Assembly: GCA_902492015.1 (NCBI GenBank)
Contig: CABUJR010000023.1
Span: 1-18,787, forward strand
Direction: 5' to 3'
Length of the DNA: 18,787 nucleotides
Origin: an uncultured Eubacteriales bacterium
GTDB taxonomy: Bacteria > Bacillota > Clostridia > TANB77 > CAG-508
How positions within the stretch are numbered: position 1 is the stretch's first letter; each line of letters opens with the position of its first letter. Made by a program: the position numbers and the translations under genes. The notes under the pieces are model-generated. The model was given only the letters and a program-made list of their open reading frames with translations. It made no database searches and was not told where the DNA came from. Shown piece after piece: positions 8,591 through 16,288 of the stretch.

Positions 8591-9424
8591 ATGGGTGAAT
8601 TAAAAAATTTTTTTGATGTGCAGGGCGAGAAAGTGTATATGGCTAGAGGAATATTGCAATATCTAGATGATAAAAATTTTACAAAATTATTATCACAATA
8701 TGAAGAAGCAAAACAAGCTGGTACTAAATTTTATGTAGGATTATATTCTAATAAGCTAATAAGCTCAATACGTGGAAGAGATGATATGAGTAATTTAGTA
8801 AATGATCAAGACAGAATTAATTTAGTAGAAGCATTAGATTTTGTAGATGGAGCTTTTATAATTCAAAGTTTGCAAAAAGGAGAAGTTCAAAAAGCTTTAG
8901 AGCTTTGTGTTTTGAAAAAGAAAAATCAACTTGTAGAGACAAAAGAACCATTACCAAAATATGAAGTTGGGTATGCTTCAGGAGGTTTCAGTAATTTACA
9001 TAAAGGACATGTAGAACATTTAAAAACAATGGCAGAACAATGTAAAACTGTTATTGTTGCAGTAAACTCAGATGAATTGATTCAAAATTACAAACATAAA
9101 AAGGCTGGTGTTCCAGATGAAATGAGAAGACAAATTTTATCACATATAAGATATGTAGATATGGCTATAATAACTAGTGATTATGATAAATTAAAAGCAG
9201 TTGAAAGAGTAAAAGAACTTTGTGGTAAAAGTTTTAATGCCATTTTTGCTGGTAGTGATTGGAAAGGAGATCCTAATTGGATTGAATTTGAAGAAAAACT
9301 TTCAAAAATGGGAATAGATGTTGTATTTACAGATAGACCGGAAAAAGGAATTTCATCAACATTTATAGAAAAAAGTAAAAAAAAGGGTAGAAAAAAAGAA
9401 GAAATAGATCAAGAACAAAAGTAG
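8591..9424 (+). CDS. Cytidylyltransferase-like protein with a degenerate duplicated N-terminal half
   Basis: The second half (residues about 124-260) is a HIGH-motif nucleotidyltransferase domain. It has GGFSNLHKGH at 131-140 (His137, His140), the VAVNSDELI segment, GSDWKGD at 221-227 and the GISSTFI motif at 253-259. These features match glycerol-3-phosphate cytidylyltransferase and RfaE-type enzymes, which join a nucleotide to a phosphorylated small molecule; the substrate cannot be told. The first half (about 14-92) aligns by eye to the same fold: RGILQYLDDKNF sits where the HIGH loop should be, followed by VGLYSNKLI and a Gln-Asp-Arg helix leading to FVDGAFII. It lacks both histidines, so it is probably an inactive duplicate with a structural or ligand-sensing role. 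The tail is lysine-rich. The start has AAAGGAG upstream. It is followed after 13 bp by a phospholipase-like gene, probably in one operon. Confidence 0.8.
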   Translation: MGELKNFFDVQGEKVYMARGILQYLDDKNFTKLLSQYEEAKQAGTKFYVGLYSNKLISSIRGRDDMSNLVNDQDRINLVEALDFVDGAFIIQSLQKGEVQKALELCVLKKKNQLVETKEPLPKYEVGYASGGFSNLHKGHVEHLKTMAEQCKTVIVAVNSDELIQNYKHKKAGVPDEMRRQILSHIRYVDMAIITSDYDKLKAVERVKELCGKSFNAIFAGSDWKGDPNWIEFEEKLSKMGIDVVFTDRPEKGISSTFIEKSKKKGRKKEEIDQEQK

Positions 9425-9437
9425 AAAGGAAGATAAA

Positions 9438-9956
9438 ATGCCAGGATATATGATGCATTTGGCTGTTGCTAAAGAATATTTGAGAAAACATACACAAAAA
9501 GCTGAGAATATAGAAGATTTTATAGAAGGTGTTATTTATCCAGATTCAGTAAAAGATAAATCAGAAACACATTATGGAGCTAAAAGTTGTTATTCAAATT
9601 TATTTGAGTTTTTAAAAGATAGAACAATAAATGATAGTTTTAACAGAGGATATTTTTTACATTTATTAACTGATTATCTTTTTTATAATAGATATATAGA
9701 TCATACTTCTAAAGAGATATATAACGATTATGATATATTAAATAAAAAATTAATGGATAAATATGATATAGAAGTTCCTGAAAAAATAAAAGAAAAAATG
9801 TATTTTAAAGAAGGAAATTTGGTAATTTTAACTTATGAAATAGTTAATAACCTAATAGAAGATGTTTCTGAAATGGACATAGATGAAATTGCAAATGAAG
9901 TTATGAAAAATCCAGAAGAGTGGACTAAAATGAGAGAATTAAAAAGACTTGATTAA
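9438..9956 (+). CDS. Small protein resembling zinc-dependent phospholipase C
   Basis: The 172-residue protein opens with PGYMMHLAVAKEYL, like the PGYxTH start of bacterial proteins assigned to the zinc-dependent phospholipase C family. Candidate metal ligands in order are His7, Asp36 (in YPDS), His45, and His75 with Asp79 (in GYFLHLLTDY). That spacing matches this all-helical fold, which can hydrolyse phosphoester bonds, but the catalytic activity and substrate of these small homologues are not established as far as I know. There is no signal peptide, so it is probably cytoplasmic. It follows the nucleotidyltransferase gene by 13 bp with its own GGAAG ribosome binding site, suggesting co-expression and perhaps a shared pathway of phosphorylated lipid or polyol metabolism. 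Family assignment is moderately confident; function is inferred. Confidence 0.65.
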   Translation: MPGYMMHLAVAKEYLRKHTQKAENIEDFIEGVIYPDSVKDKSETHYGAKSCYSNLFEFLKDRTINDSFNRGYFLHLLTDYLFYNRYIDHTSKEIYNDYDILNKKLMDKYDIEVPEKIKEKMYFKEGNLVILTYEIVNNLIEDVSEMDIDEIANEVMKNPEEWTKMRELKRLD

Positions 9957-10013
9957 TATATATTTAGTTTTATATAGAATCTAAATAGTACATATAAATT
10001 AAATTTATAAGTA

Positions 10014-10042
10014 TTGATTTAAAGTTATAGTTAGTATATAAT
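10014..10042 (+). promoter_or_regulatory. Sigma-A promoter of the Ig-like-domain gene
   Basis: TTGATT (10014-10019) and TATAAT (10037-10042) are separated by 17 bp, about 50 bp before the start codon. The preceding gap (9957-10013) is AT-rich and holds no convincing terminator, so some readthrough from the upstream pair is possible. Confidence 0.75.
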
Positions 10043-10090
10043 AAATAAATCAAAATCAATATAATCTTTGAAACTAAGAGGAGAATTCAA

Positions 10091-10741
10091 ATGAAAAGTA
10101 AAAAAGCATTAATAATATCAATGATTATCTTTATAATACTTGCAGTTATAGCTTTAGTATTAGTTTTAGGAAAGGGACATGTGTTTGGATATGCACTTGT
10201 TTCAATAGAAACAGCTGGTACAGAAAGTAAAGAAGAAACAATACTGCCAAAATTAACACTTGAAATTGAAAAAGAGTTTTTATCATCAAAAGATAAGAAA
10301 GAAACTTTAGCTATGACAGTTTCTAAAGATGGAGAAACAATAACTGAAGGGGTAGAATTTGAATCTTCTAATGAAGATGTAGTTGAAATAAATGAAGATA
10401 ATGAATTAGAGGCAGTAGCTGATGGAAAAGCCACAATAAAAGCAAAATATGATGGATTAGAAGCAACAGCAGATATAAGAGTTATAACTCCAATTAAATC
10501 AATGTCATTTACAACAACTAATAAAACAATTAGAGTTGGCAAAGATTTGCAAATGAAGTTAAAATTGACACCATCAAATGCTAGTACAGATACATTAACA
10601 TATACATCAAGTGATGAAGAAATCGCAACAGTTAATTCAAATGGTATAGTTACAGGAGTTGCTCCTGGAAAAGTAACTATTACAGTATATGATTCATCCA
10701 CAGATACTGAAAAATCTGTGGATTTAACAATAAAAAAATAG
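10091..10741 (+). CDS. Membrane-anchored protein with bacterial Ig-like (BIG2) domains
   Basis: The 216-residue protein starts with a short basic stretch (MKSKK) and a hydrophobic segment at about 6-27 that would act as a signal anchor, leaving the rest outside the cell. The exported part contains two BIG2-type immunoglobulin-like modules. The second is clearest (about 135-216), with YTSSDEEIATVNSNGIVTGV followed by APGKVTITVY; the first (about 54-131) has ESSNEDVVEI and VADGKATIKAKY. Such domains occur in surface adhesins and cell-wall proteins, usually as carbohydrate- or protein-binding spacers. Here no catalytic module, sortase motif or cell-wall anchor is attached, so the role is unclear. 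AGAGGAG precedes the start. It has its own promoter and terminator and so is a single-gene unit. Confidence 0.8.
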   Translation: MKSKKALIISMIIFIILAVIALVLVLGKGHVFGYALVSIETAGTESKEETILPKLTLEIEKEFLSSKDKKETLAMTVSKDGETITEGVEFESSNEDVVEINEDNELEAVADGKATIKAKYDGLEATADIRVITPIKSMSFTTTNKTIRVGKDLQMKLKLTPSNASTDTLTYTSSDEEIATVNSNGIVTGVAPGKVTITVYDSSTDTEKSVDLTIKK

Positions 10742-10744
10742 TAT

Positions 10745-10780
10745 AAAAAAGGGTAATTTATAAAAAAATTACTCTTTTTT
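10745..10780 (+). terminator. Rho-independent terminator of the Ig-like-domain gene
   Basis: AAAAAAGGGTAATT (10745-10758) pairs with AATTACTCTTTTTT (10767-10780), with one G-T wobble. The T run 10775-10780 forms both the base of the stem and the release tract. The flanking A and T runs would also allow some function on the minus strand. Confidence 0.85.
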
Positions 10781-10879
10781 ATTTAATAGGAAAGTGCTTT
10801 TATAAGATTATGCAAAATTGAAAAATAGAATAAAAGAATTAAAAATAGAGATAACTATAGTAATGAAAATTATGTAAAT

Positions 10880-10908
10880 TTGACAAATTGGCTTGAAAAT
10901 AGTATAAT
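10880..10908 (+). promoter_or_regulatory. Consensus sigma-A promoter of gdpP
   Basis: TTGACA (10880-10885) and TATAAT (10903-10908) are separated by 17 bp, an exact consensus. The gdpP start follows 33 bp later. Confidence 0.85.
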
Positions 10909-10941
10909 AAAAATGTTAGTTTAAAATAAAAAGGAGATTTT

Positions 10942-12957
10942 ATGCCGAATTCGAATGGTAAAATTTTAGATAAACTCACATCAAAAAATATAATGTATAT
11001 TTTAATAATAGGTTTTTTATGTATAGCATTATGTGTATATGATTTAAGTTGGGTAATACCATCAATAGTTCTATTTGGAATAATAGTGGCATATACTATA
11101 TGGGTTACAAGTAAGAAAAAAACTGAAATCGAAAATCATATACAAGATATTACTTCAGATGTATCAACTGCATCTAAAGGAAATCTTATTAATACACCGA
11201 TTCCTTTAGTTTTAGTAGAAACAGATGGAAATATAGTGTGGAGAAGTAAGAAATTTGTTGATGAATTTCAAAATATAGATATAAGAACTTATCTAGTTCC
11301 TATTGTTAAGGAAATTAAATTAGATATAGAAAAGAACAATGATGAAACTATTGAAATCACTAAGCAATTTAATATAGATAAAAAGGTTTATAAAATAAGA
11401 GGAACAGTATTAAGAGCTAAAAGAAGAGATAAGAAAAAACAAAAAGAATATACTGTATCTTTGTATTTTATGGATGAAACCAAATATAATGAGCTTTTTG
11501 ATCTTTATAACAAATCCAAAATTTGTATTGGTATAGCAATGATAGACAATTATGAAGAACTAATACAAAGAATATTACCAGAAAAGAAAATAGAATTACT
11601 TGCAAAAATTGAAAAAGAAATAATAGAATGGATAACCAAAACTGGCGGATTAATTATAAAAACAGAAAGAGACCATTTTGTTTTTGTTTTTGAACAACAA
11701 TATTTGGCTGGATTTGAAAAAGAAAGATTTAATATATTAGATAAAGTAAAAACTATTGAGATAGATGATGGAAAAATACCAATCACATTAAGCATAGCTG
11801 TTTCTAGTGATGGAAAAAATAATTATGAAAAGTATAAATCAGCTTTAACTGCTATGGATATCGTTTTAGGTCGTGGTGGAGATCAAGCTGTAGTAAGAAA
11901 GAATGGAAAATATAAGTTTTATGGTGGTAAAACTTTAGAAGTAGAAAAAAGAACAAAAGTTAAAGCGAGAACAATATCTCAATCAATATCTAAAGCAATT
12001 TTAGAATCTGATAATGTAGTAATTATGGGACATAAAAATATAGATATAGACGCAATAGGTTCAGCTTTAGGTTTATATAGATTATCTAAAACTTTAGAAA
12101 AAGAATGCTATATAATTTCAGAGCCACAAGGAAAGTCTTTAGGAAAGTTTTTAGAGACACTTCAAAAAATAGAACAATACAAAGGAGTGATAATCTCTGA
12201 AGATGAGGCAGACGAGATTATAAAAGAAAATACTTTATTGATTGTTGTAGACACACATAAAATTTCATATGTTGAATTTCCAGAGATTTTAGATAAAATA
12301 GAAAGAAAAATAGTTATTGATCACCACAGAAAAGCACCAGATTGTATTGAAAATACATTAGTTTCTTTCCATGAAGTTTATGCTTCATCAGCAGCAGAAC
12401 TAGTAACAGAAATAGTACAATATGCACAAGATAATGTTGAATTAACTTTAATTGAAGCAGAAAGCTTATATGGTGGAATTATGGTTGATACAAAAGATTT
12501 TACTTTTAAAACTGGTGTTAGAACTTTTGAAGCAGCAGCATATTTAAGAAAATATGGTGTTGATATAATAAGAGTAAAAAAATGGTTCCAAGCAGATTTA
12601 GAAAGTTATAATAAAATTGCAAATATAGTAAGAAACGTAGAAATTCACAATGAAACAATAGCTATTGCTATATATGATGAAGAAAATGAAAATGGAAACC
12701 TAATTTGTGCAAAAGCAGCAGATGAGCTTTTAACAATAAGTGATATAACAGCATCTTTTGTAATGACAAAAATTGGAGAAAAAGTATTTATAAGTGGAAG
12801 GTCAATAGGAGATATAAATGTACAAGTAATTCTAGAAAAATTAGGTGGTGGAGGCCATATAACTTTGGCTGGAGCTCAACTAGAAGGAGTTTCTGTTGAA
12901 AAGGCAAAAGAAGAACTAATAGAAAAAATTGAAGAATATTTAGCAGAAACAGAATAG
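10942..12957 (+). CDS. gdpP: Cyclic-di-AMP phosphodiesterase, GdpP/YybT type
   Basis: GdpP is a membrane enzyme that hydrolyses the second messenger cyclic di-AMP to pApA, affecting potassium balance, cell-wall stress and beta-lactam tolerance in Firmicutes. The 671-residue length fits the family (about 650-670). Two membrane helices lie at about 17-34 and 36-54. A PAS-like domain follows (about 83-180), then a degenerate GGDEF region that keeps the family-specific LGRGGDQAVV stretch. The DHH phosphodiesterase domain has HKNIDID (His364, Asp368, Asp370), VDTH (Asp437), DHH (460-462) and Asp516 in MVDTK. The DHHA1 domain has GGGGH at 635-639. All expected metal ligands are present, so it should be active. 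AAGGAG lies five bases before the ATG. In B. subtilis the homologue also precedes rplI and dnaC; here a terminator lies between gdpP and rplI. Confidence 0.95.
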   Translation: MPNSNGKILDKLTSKNIMYILIIGFLCIALCVYDLSWVIPSIVLFGIIVAYTIWVTSKKKTEIENHIQDITSDVSTASKGNLINTPIPLVLVETDGNIVWRSKKFVDEFQNIDIRTYLVPIVKEIKLDIEKNNDETIEITKQFNIDKKVYKIRGTVLRAKRRDKKKQKEYTVSLYFMDETKYNELFDLYNKSKICIGIAMIDNYEELIQRILPEKKIELLAKIEKEIIEWITKTGGLIIKTERDHFVFVFEQQYLAGFEKERFNILDKVKTIEIDDGKIPITLSIAVSSDGKNNYEKYKSALTAMDIVLGRGGDQAVVRKNGKYKFYGGKTLEVEKRTKVKARTISQSISKAILESDNVVIMGHKNIDIDAIGSALGLYRLSKTLEKECYIISEPQGKSLGKFLETLQKIEQYKGVIISEDEADEIIKENTLLIVVDTHKISYVEFPEILDKIERKIVIDHHRKAPDCIENTLVSFHEVYASSAAELVTEIVQYAQDNVELTLIEAESLYGGIMVDTKDFTFKTGVRTFEAAAYLRKYGVDIIRVKKWFQADLESYNKIANIVRNVEIHNETIAIAIYDEENENGNLICAKAADELLTISDITASFVMTKIGEKVFISGRSIGDINVQVILEKLGGGGHITLAGAQLEGVSVEKAKEELIEKIEEYLAETE

Positions 12958-13057
12958 TGAAAAATATATAAGAAAATAAAAAAGTAATAATTAAAAGAAA
13001 TATTAAAATTAAAAACAAGAATTATACTTAAAACCAAAATTAAAGTGAAACTAAAAC

Positions 13058-13089
13058 AAAAACTCTTAAAACATTTTAAGAGTTTTTTT
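13058..13089 (+). terminator. Rho-independent terminator after gdpP
   Basis: AAAAACTCTTAAA (13058-13070) pairs with TTTAAGAGTTTTT (13075-13087) around a four-base loop, ending in a run of seven T residues (13083-13089). The region 12958-13057 before it is A-rich and low in complexity, with repeated AAAATTAAA-like units and no gene. Confidence 0.85.
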
Positions 13090-13143
13090 ACTTGTAAAAT
13101 ATTAAGTATGTTTTATAGCTTTAAAATAGATATGTTTTTCGAC

Positions 13144-13172
13144 TTGAAATTTATGCTTAAATGTTATACAAT
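13144..13172 (+). promoter_or_regulatory. Sigma-A promoter of rplI-dnaB
   Basis: TTGAAA (13144-13149) and TACAAT (13167-13172) are 17 bp apart, between the gdpP terminator and rplI. A TG-preceded TATACA starting at 13165 overlaps it as an alternative -10 box. The leader to rplI would be about 60 nt. Confidence 0.7.
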
Positions 13173-13241
13173 ACATAAAGCTTATTATTGTAGTAGTTTT
13201 AAGAATATATATAATATATTTTTAAAGGAAAAGGAGGATGT

Positions 13242-13691
13242 ATGAAAGTTATTTTAAAACAAGATATAAAAGGCGTAGGAAAAAAAGATCAAGTTATTAA
13301 TGCTGCAGACGGATATGCAAGAAATTTTTTATTTCCTAAAAATTTAGCTGTTCCAGCAGATAATGGAAACATGAACAATTTAAAAGCTAAAAATGAATCA
13401 ATAGCATATAGAAAAAGTGAAGATTTAAAAGAAGCAAAAGAAATCGCAGAAAAAATGAAAAAGATAACTGTTAAAATAGAAGTAAAAGCAGGAGAAAATG
13501 GAAGATTATTTGGTGCAGTTACAGCAAAAGAAATTGCAGAAGCTTTAAAAAAAGATTTTAATATAAATGTTGATAAGAAAAAAGTATTACTTAATGAATC
13601 TATAAAAGTTGCAGGAGTAACCAAAGTAGATATAAAACTAAATGAAGGAGTTATGGCAAAAGTATCAGTAATGGTTGTGCCAAAACAATAA
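13242..13691 (+). CDS. rplI: 50S ribosomal protein L9
   Basis: L9 binds 23S rRNA at the base of the L1 stalk and helps hold the reading frame. The 149-residue length is typical. The N-terminal signature is clear: VILKQDIKGVGKKDQVINAADGYARNFLFPKNLA, the glycine- and aromatic-rich rRNA-binding domain. A long connecting helix (about 45-75, charged) leads to the C-terminal domain, which contains GRLFGAVTAKEIAEAL. The ATG at 13242 follows AAGGAGG (13231-13237) by only four bases, with a second purine run just upstream. It has its own promoter and is followed by dnaB after 42 bp with no terminator between, so the two are probably co-transcribed, as in B. subtilis. Confidence 0.98.
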   Translation: MKVILKQDIKGVGKKDQVINAADGYARNFLFPKNLAVPADNGNMNNLKAKNESIAYRKSEDLKEAKEIAEKMKKITVKIEVKAGENGRLFGAVTAKEIAEALKKDFNINVDKKKVLLNESIKVAGVTKVDIKLNEGVMAKVSVMVVPKQ

Positions 13692-13733
13692 TTAAAATAA
13701 ATAATTAATCTATATAGTAAGAGGGATGTAAGT

Positions 13734-15071
13734 ATGGATTTGGGAAAAGTACCACCACACGATATTGAGGCTGAACAAGCCATATTAGGATGTATGTTAA
13801 CAGATAGAGATTCTGTTATTAGTGCAATCGAAGTTTTAAAAGCAGATGCTTTTTATAGAGAAGATAACAAAGCAATTTATTCTGCAATATTAAGTTTATA
13901 TGCTAAAAGTGAACCAATAGATATAATAACAGTGAAAGCAGAATTAGTAGAAACTGGAAATTTTGAAAGAGTTGGTGGATTAGAATATTTAGCAAGTCTT
14001 CCTGAAAGAGTGCCAACAACTTCAAATGTAGAAAAATATATAAAAATAGTTGATGAAAAAGCAATGCTTAGAAGCCTTATAAATTCTGCCAATGAGCTTG
14101 TAGCTTTAGGTTATGATGAAACAGAAGATGTAGATAATATTATGGACATGGCAGAAAAGAAAATTTTCGATTTATCTCAAAAAAAGAATTCTAAAGGATA
14201 TACCTCAATAAAAGATGTTTTAGTAGAATCTTTTGCAAAACTTGAAGAATTATATAATCAAAAAGGAAAATTAAGCGGAACACCAACAGGTTTTGCGGAT
14301 TTAGATTTAAGAACTTCTGGACTTCATGATTCAGATTTAATAATTGTTGCAGCAAGACCTGCAATGGGTAAATCTGCTTTTGCTATAAATATAGCAACAA
14401 ATGTTGCTTTGCAAGCTGGTAAAGGTGTTGCCATATTTAATTTAGAGATGTCTAAAGAACAAGTCGGAAACAGAATTTTATGCAGTGAGGCAATGGTAGA
14501 TAGTAATAAAATAAGAACAGGTCAAGTAGAAGATGATGACTGGGTAAAACTTGCTTCAACACTTGGAAGATTATCTGAAGCACCTATTTATATAGATGAT
14601 ACAGCAGGTATATCAATAATGGAAATTCGTGCAAAATGTAGAAAATTAAAATTAGAAAAAGATATTGGTCTAGTTGTAATAGATTATTTGCAATTAATTC
14701 AAGCAAGTGGCAGAAATTCTAGTCGTGAGCAAGAAATTTCTGAAATTAGTAGATCTTTAAAAGTACTTGCAAAAGAGTTAAATATACCAGTTATTGCTTT
14801 ATCACAGCTTTCTCGTGGTGTAGAAAAACGTGATGACAAAAGACCAATGCTTTCAGATTTAAGGGAATCAGGAGCAATAGAACAAGATGCAGATATAGTA
14901 ATTTTCTTATATAGAGACGATTATTATAATGAAGATAGTGAAAAGAAAAATGTAGCAGAAGTAATACTTGCAAAACACAGAGGAGGTTCAACAGGAACTG
15001 TTGATTTAGCATGGCTTCCAAGTTATACAAAATTTGCAAATTTAGAGAAAAGATATTTTGAAGAAGGATAG
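13734..15071 (+). CDS. dnaB: Replicative DNA helicase DnaB
   Basis: DnaB (called DnaC in B. subtilis) is the hexameric helicase that unwinds DNA at the replication fork and recruits primase. The 445-residue protein is full length. Its N-terminal helical domain begins VPPHDIEAEQAILGCML, a family signature. The RecA-like motor follows, with Walker A ARPAMGKS at 207-214, a Walker B region reading IGLVVIDYLQLI, the ALSQLSRGVEKRDDKRP arginine-rich segment, and DLRESGAIEQDADIVIFLYRD. The C-terminal AKHRGGSTGTVDLAW motif is present. No intein or insertion interrupts it. GAGGG lies upstream of the ATG. A terminator-like hairpin follows directly. Confidence 0.98.
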   Translation: MDLGKVPPHDIEAEQAILGCMLTDRDSVISAIEVLKADAFYREDNKAIYSAILSLYAKSEPIDIITVKAELVETGNFERVGGLEYLASLPERVPTTSNVEKYIKIVDEKAMLRSLINSANELVALGYDETEDVDNIMDMAEKKIFDLSQKKNSKGYTSIKDVLVESFAKLEELYNQKGKLSGTPTGFADLDLRTSGLHDSDLIIVAARPAMGKSAFAINIATNVALQAGKGVAIFNLEMSKEQVGNRILCSEAMVDSNKIRTGQVEDDDWVKLASTLGRLSEAPIYIDDTAGISIMEIRAKCRKLKLEKDIGLVVIDYLQLIQASGRNSSREQEISEISRSLKVLAKELNIPVIALSQLSRGVEKRDDKRPMLSDLRESGAIEQDADIVIFLYRDDYYNEDSEKKNVAEVILAKHRGGSTGTVDLAWLPSYTKFANLEKRYFEEG

Positions 15072-15075
15072 AATA

Positions 15076-15108
15076 ATGGGAAAGGAGATTTTCTCTTTTC
15101 TCATTTTT
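15076..15108 (+). terminator. Probable rho-independent terminator after dnaB
   Basis: ATGGGAAAGGAG (15076-15087) pairs with CTCTTTTCTCAT (15093-15104) with two G-T wobbles and a five-base loop, followed by five T residues (15104-15108). Only 36 bases separate it from tilS and I see no convincing promoter there, so it may be leaky and let tilS be expressed by readthrough. Confidence 0.75.
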
Positions 15109-15144
15109 ATATAAGCTAAATATTAATCCTTAAAGGAGGATAAG

Positions 15145-16164
15145 ATGTTAGAAGAAAAAGTATTTGATACCATAAAAAAATATAATCTAATTGAAAATGG
15201 AGATAAAATTGTTTTAGGAGTTTCTGGTGGTCCAGATTCATTATCCATGTTAAATATATTAAATAAAATTAAAAATAGTAAAAAATTGGATTTTGAAATG
15301 GTGGTTGCACATATTAACCACGGAATTAGAGAAAATGCAAAAGTAGATGAAGAATTTGTTTTAAATTTCTGCAAAAAAATTGATGTACCATGTTTTATTC
15401 TTCATGAAAACATAAAAGCATTATCAGAGAAATCTGGAAGAGGTTTAGAAGAAACTGGAAGAAAAGTTAGATATGATTTTTTTGATGAAGTACAAAATAA
15501 GACAGATGCAAATAAAATTGCAATTGCTCATAATACAAATGATAATGTTGAAACAATATTTATGAATATAATAAGAGGTTCAGGATTAAGTGGTATTAAA
15601 GGAATAGAAGCTATTAATGGAAAATATATAAGACCTTTAATAGAAGCAAAAAGAGAAGAAATAGAAGCTTATTGTGAAGAGGAAAAACTAAATCCAAGAC
15701 ATGATGAATCAAATGATGAGAACCTTTATACTAGAAATAAGATTAGAAACATTGCTATTCCGTATATAAAAGAAGAATTAAATCCTAATATTATAGATAC
15801 AATTATAAGATTATCAGACATAGTAAAAGACGATATTAATTATTTAGATATTCAGACTAAAAAAGCTTATGAAAATATTTGTATAGAGGAAAATATTTCA
15901 AAAAAAGATGTATATAATACTGAAAAAGAGGCTAAAATTATATTAGACTTAAAGAAATTTAACAAAGAAGATAAGGCAATACAAAAAAGAATAATATTAT
16001 ATGCTATAAATAAGATATTTGGCTCAACTAAAGGGATAGAAAAGATACATATAGAAGATATTATAAAATTATGTAACAATAATATTGGTAATAAATTTTT
16101 AACTCCAAACAAGAGAACTAAAATTGTAATAAAAAATAAAAAAATATATGTTGAGCGCGTATGA
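15145..16164 (+). CDS. tilS: tRNA(Ile)-lysidine synthase, short form
   Basis: TilS converts cytidine 34 of the CAU-anticodon tRNA-Ile to lysidine using ATP and lysine, so that this tRNA reads AUA codons; it is normally essential. The ATP-binding PP-loop motif SGGPDS is at residues 27-32, and the domain continues with AHINHGIRENA and AHNTNDNVETIFMNIIRGSGLSGIKGI. A helical middle domain follows (about 200-325). The protein has 339 residues, against about 470 in B. subtilis, and lacks the usual C-terminal domain of about 100 residues that helps grip the acceptor stem. Short forms exist in some bacteria (Aquifex, about 310 residues), so this need not be a defect. AAAGGAGG lies five bases before the ATG. 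In B. subtilis hprT sits between tilS and ftsH; here it is absent. Confidence 0.93.
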   Translation: MLEEKVFDTIKKYNLIENGDKIVLGVSGGPDSLSMLNILNKIKNSKKLDFEMVVAHINHGIRENAKVDEEFVLNFCKKIDVPCFILHENIKALSEKSGRGLEETGRKVRYDFFDEVQNKTDANKIAIAHNTNDNVETIFMNIIRGSGLSGIKGIEAINGKYIRPLIEAKREEIEAYCEEEKLNPRHDESNDENLYTRNKIRNIAIPYIKEELNPNIIDTIIRLSDIVKDDINYLDIQTKKAYENICIEENISKKDVYNTEKEAKIILDLKKFNKEDKAIQKRIILYAINKIFGSTKGIEKIHIEDIIKLCNNNIGNKFLTPNKRTKIVIKNKKIYVERV

Positions 16165-16226
16165 TGAGCTTCCGTAATACTTTAAAAATGCGAATATTAC
16201 AGACATATTTCTTTTGAAAAAAGCTA

Positions 16227-16255
16227 TTGCAAATGGAAAAATGCTATGCTATATT
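16227..16255 (+). promoter_or_regulatory. Extended -10 promoter of ftsH
   Basis: TTGCAA (16227-16232) and TATATT (16250-16255) are separated by 17 bp, with TG at 16247-16248 giving an extended -10. It lies about 33 bp before the TTG start. I see no CIRCE-like or CtsR-like heat-shock operator around it. Confidence 0.65.
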
Positions 16256-16288
16256 TTATGCATACAAAATATTGGGAGGAATTAGACT

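Noticed and set aside
10087..10701. Long minus-strand open frame of 204 codons opposite the Ig-like-domain gene
   Set aside because: The plus-strand frame has a promoter, ribosome binding site, signal anchor and recognisable domains; the antisense frame is the Ser/Val-rich shadow expected from its codon use.
13045..13245. Open reading frame of 66 codons between gdpP and rplI
   Set aside because: It has no ribosome binding site, runs through the gdpP terminator and the rplI promoter, overlaps the rplI start by four bases, and encodes a low-complexity Phe/Lys/Cys-rich peptide.
16173..16200. Inverted repeat GTAATA/TATTAC between tilS and ftsH as a terminator or operator
   Set aside because: It has only six pairs, nearly all A-T, with a 16-base loop and no T run directly after.
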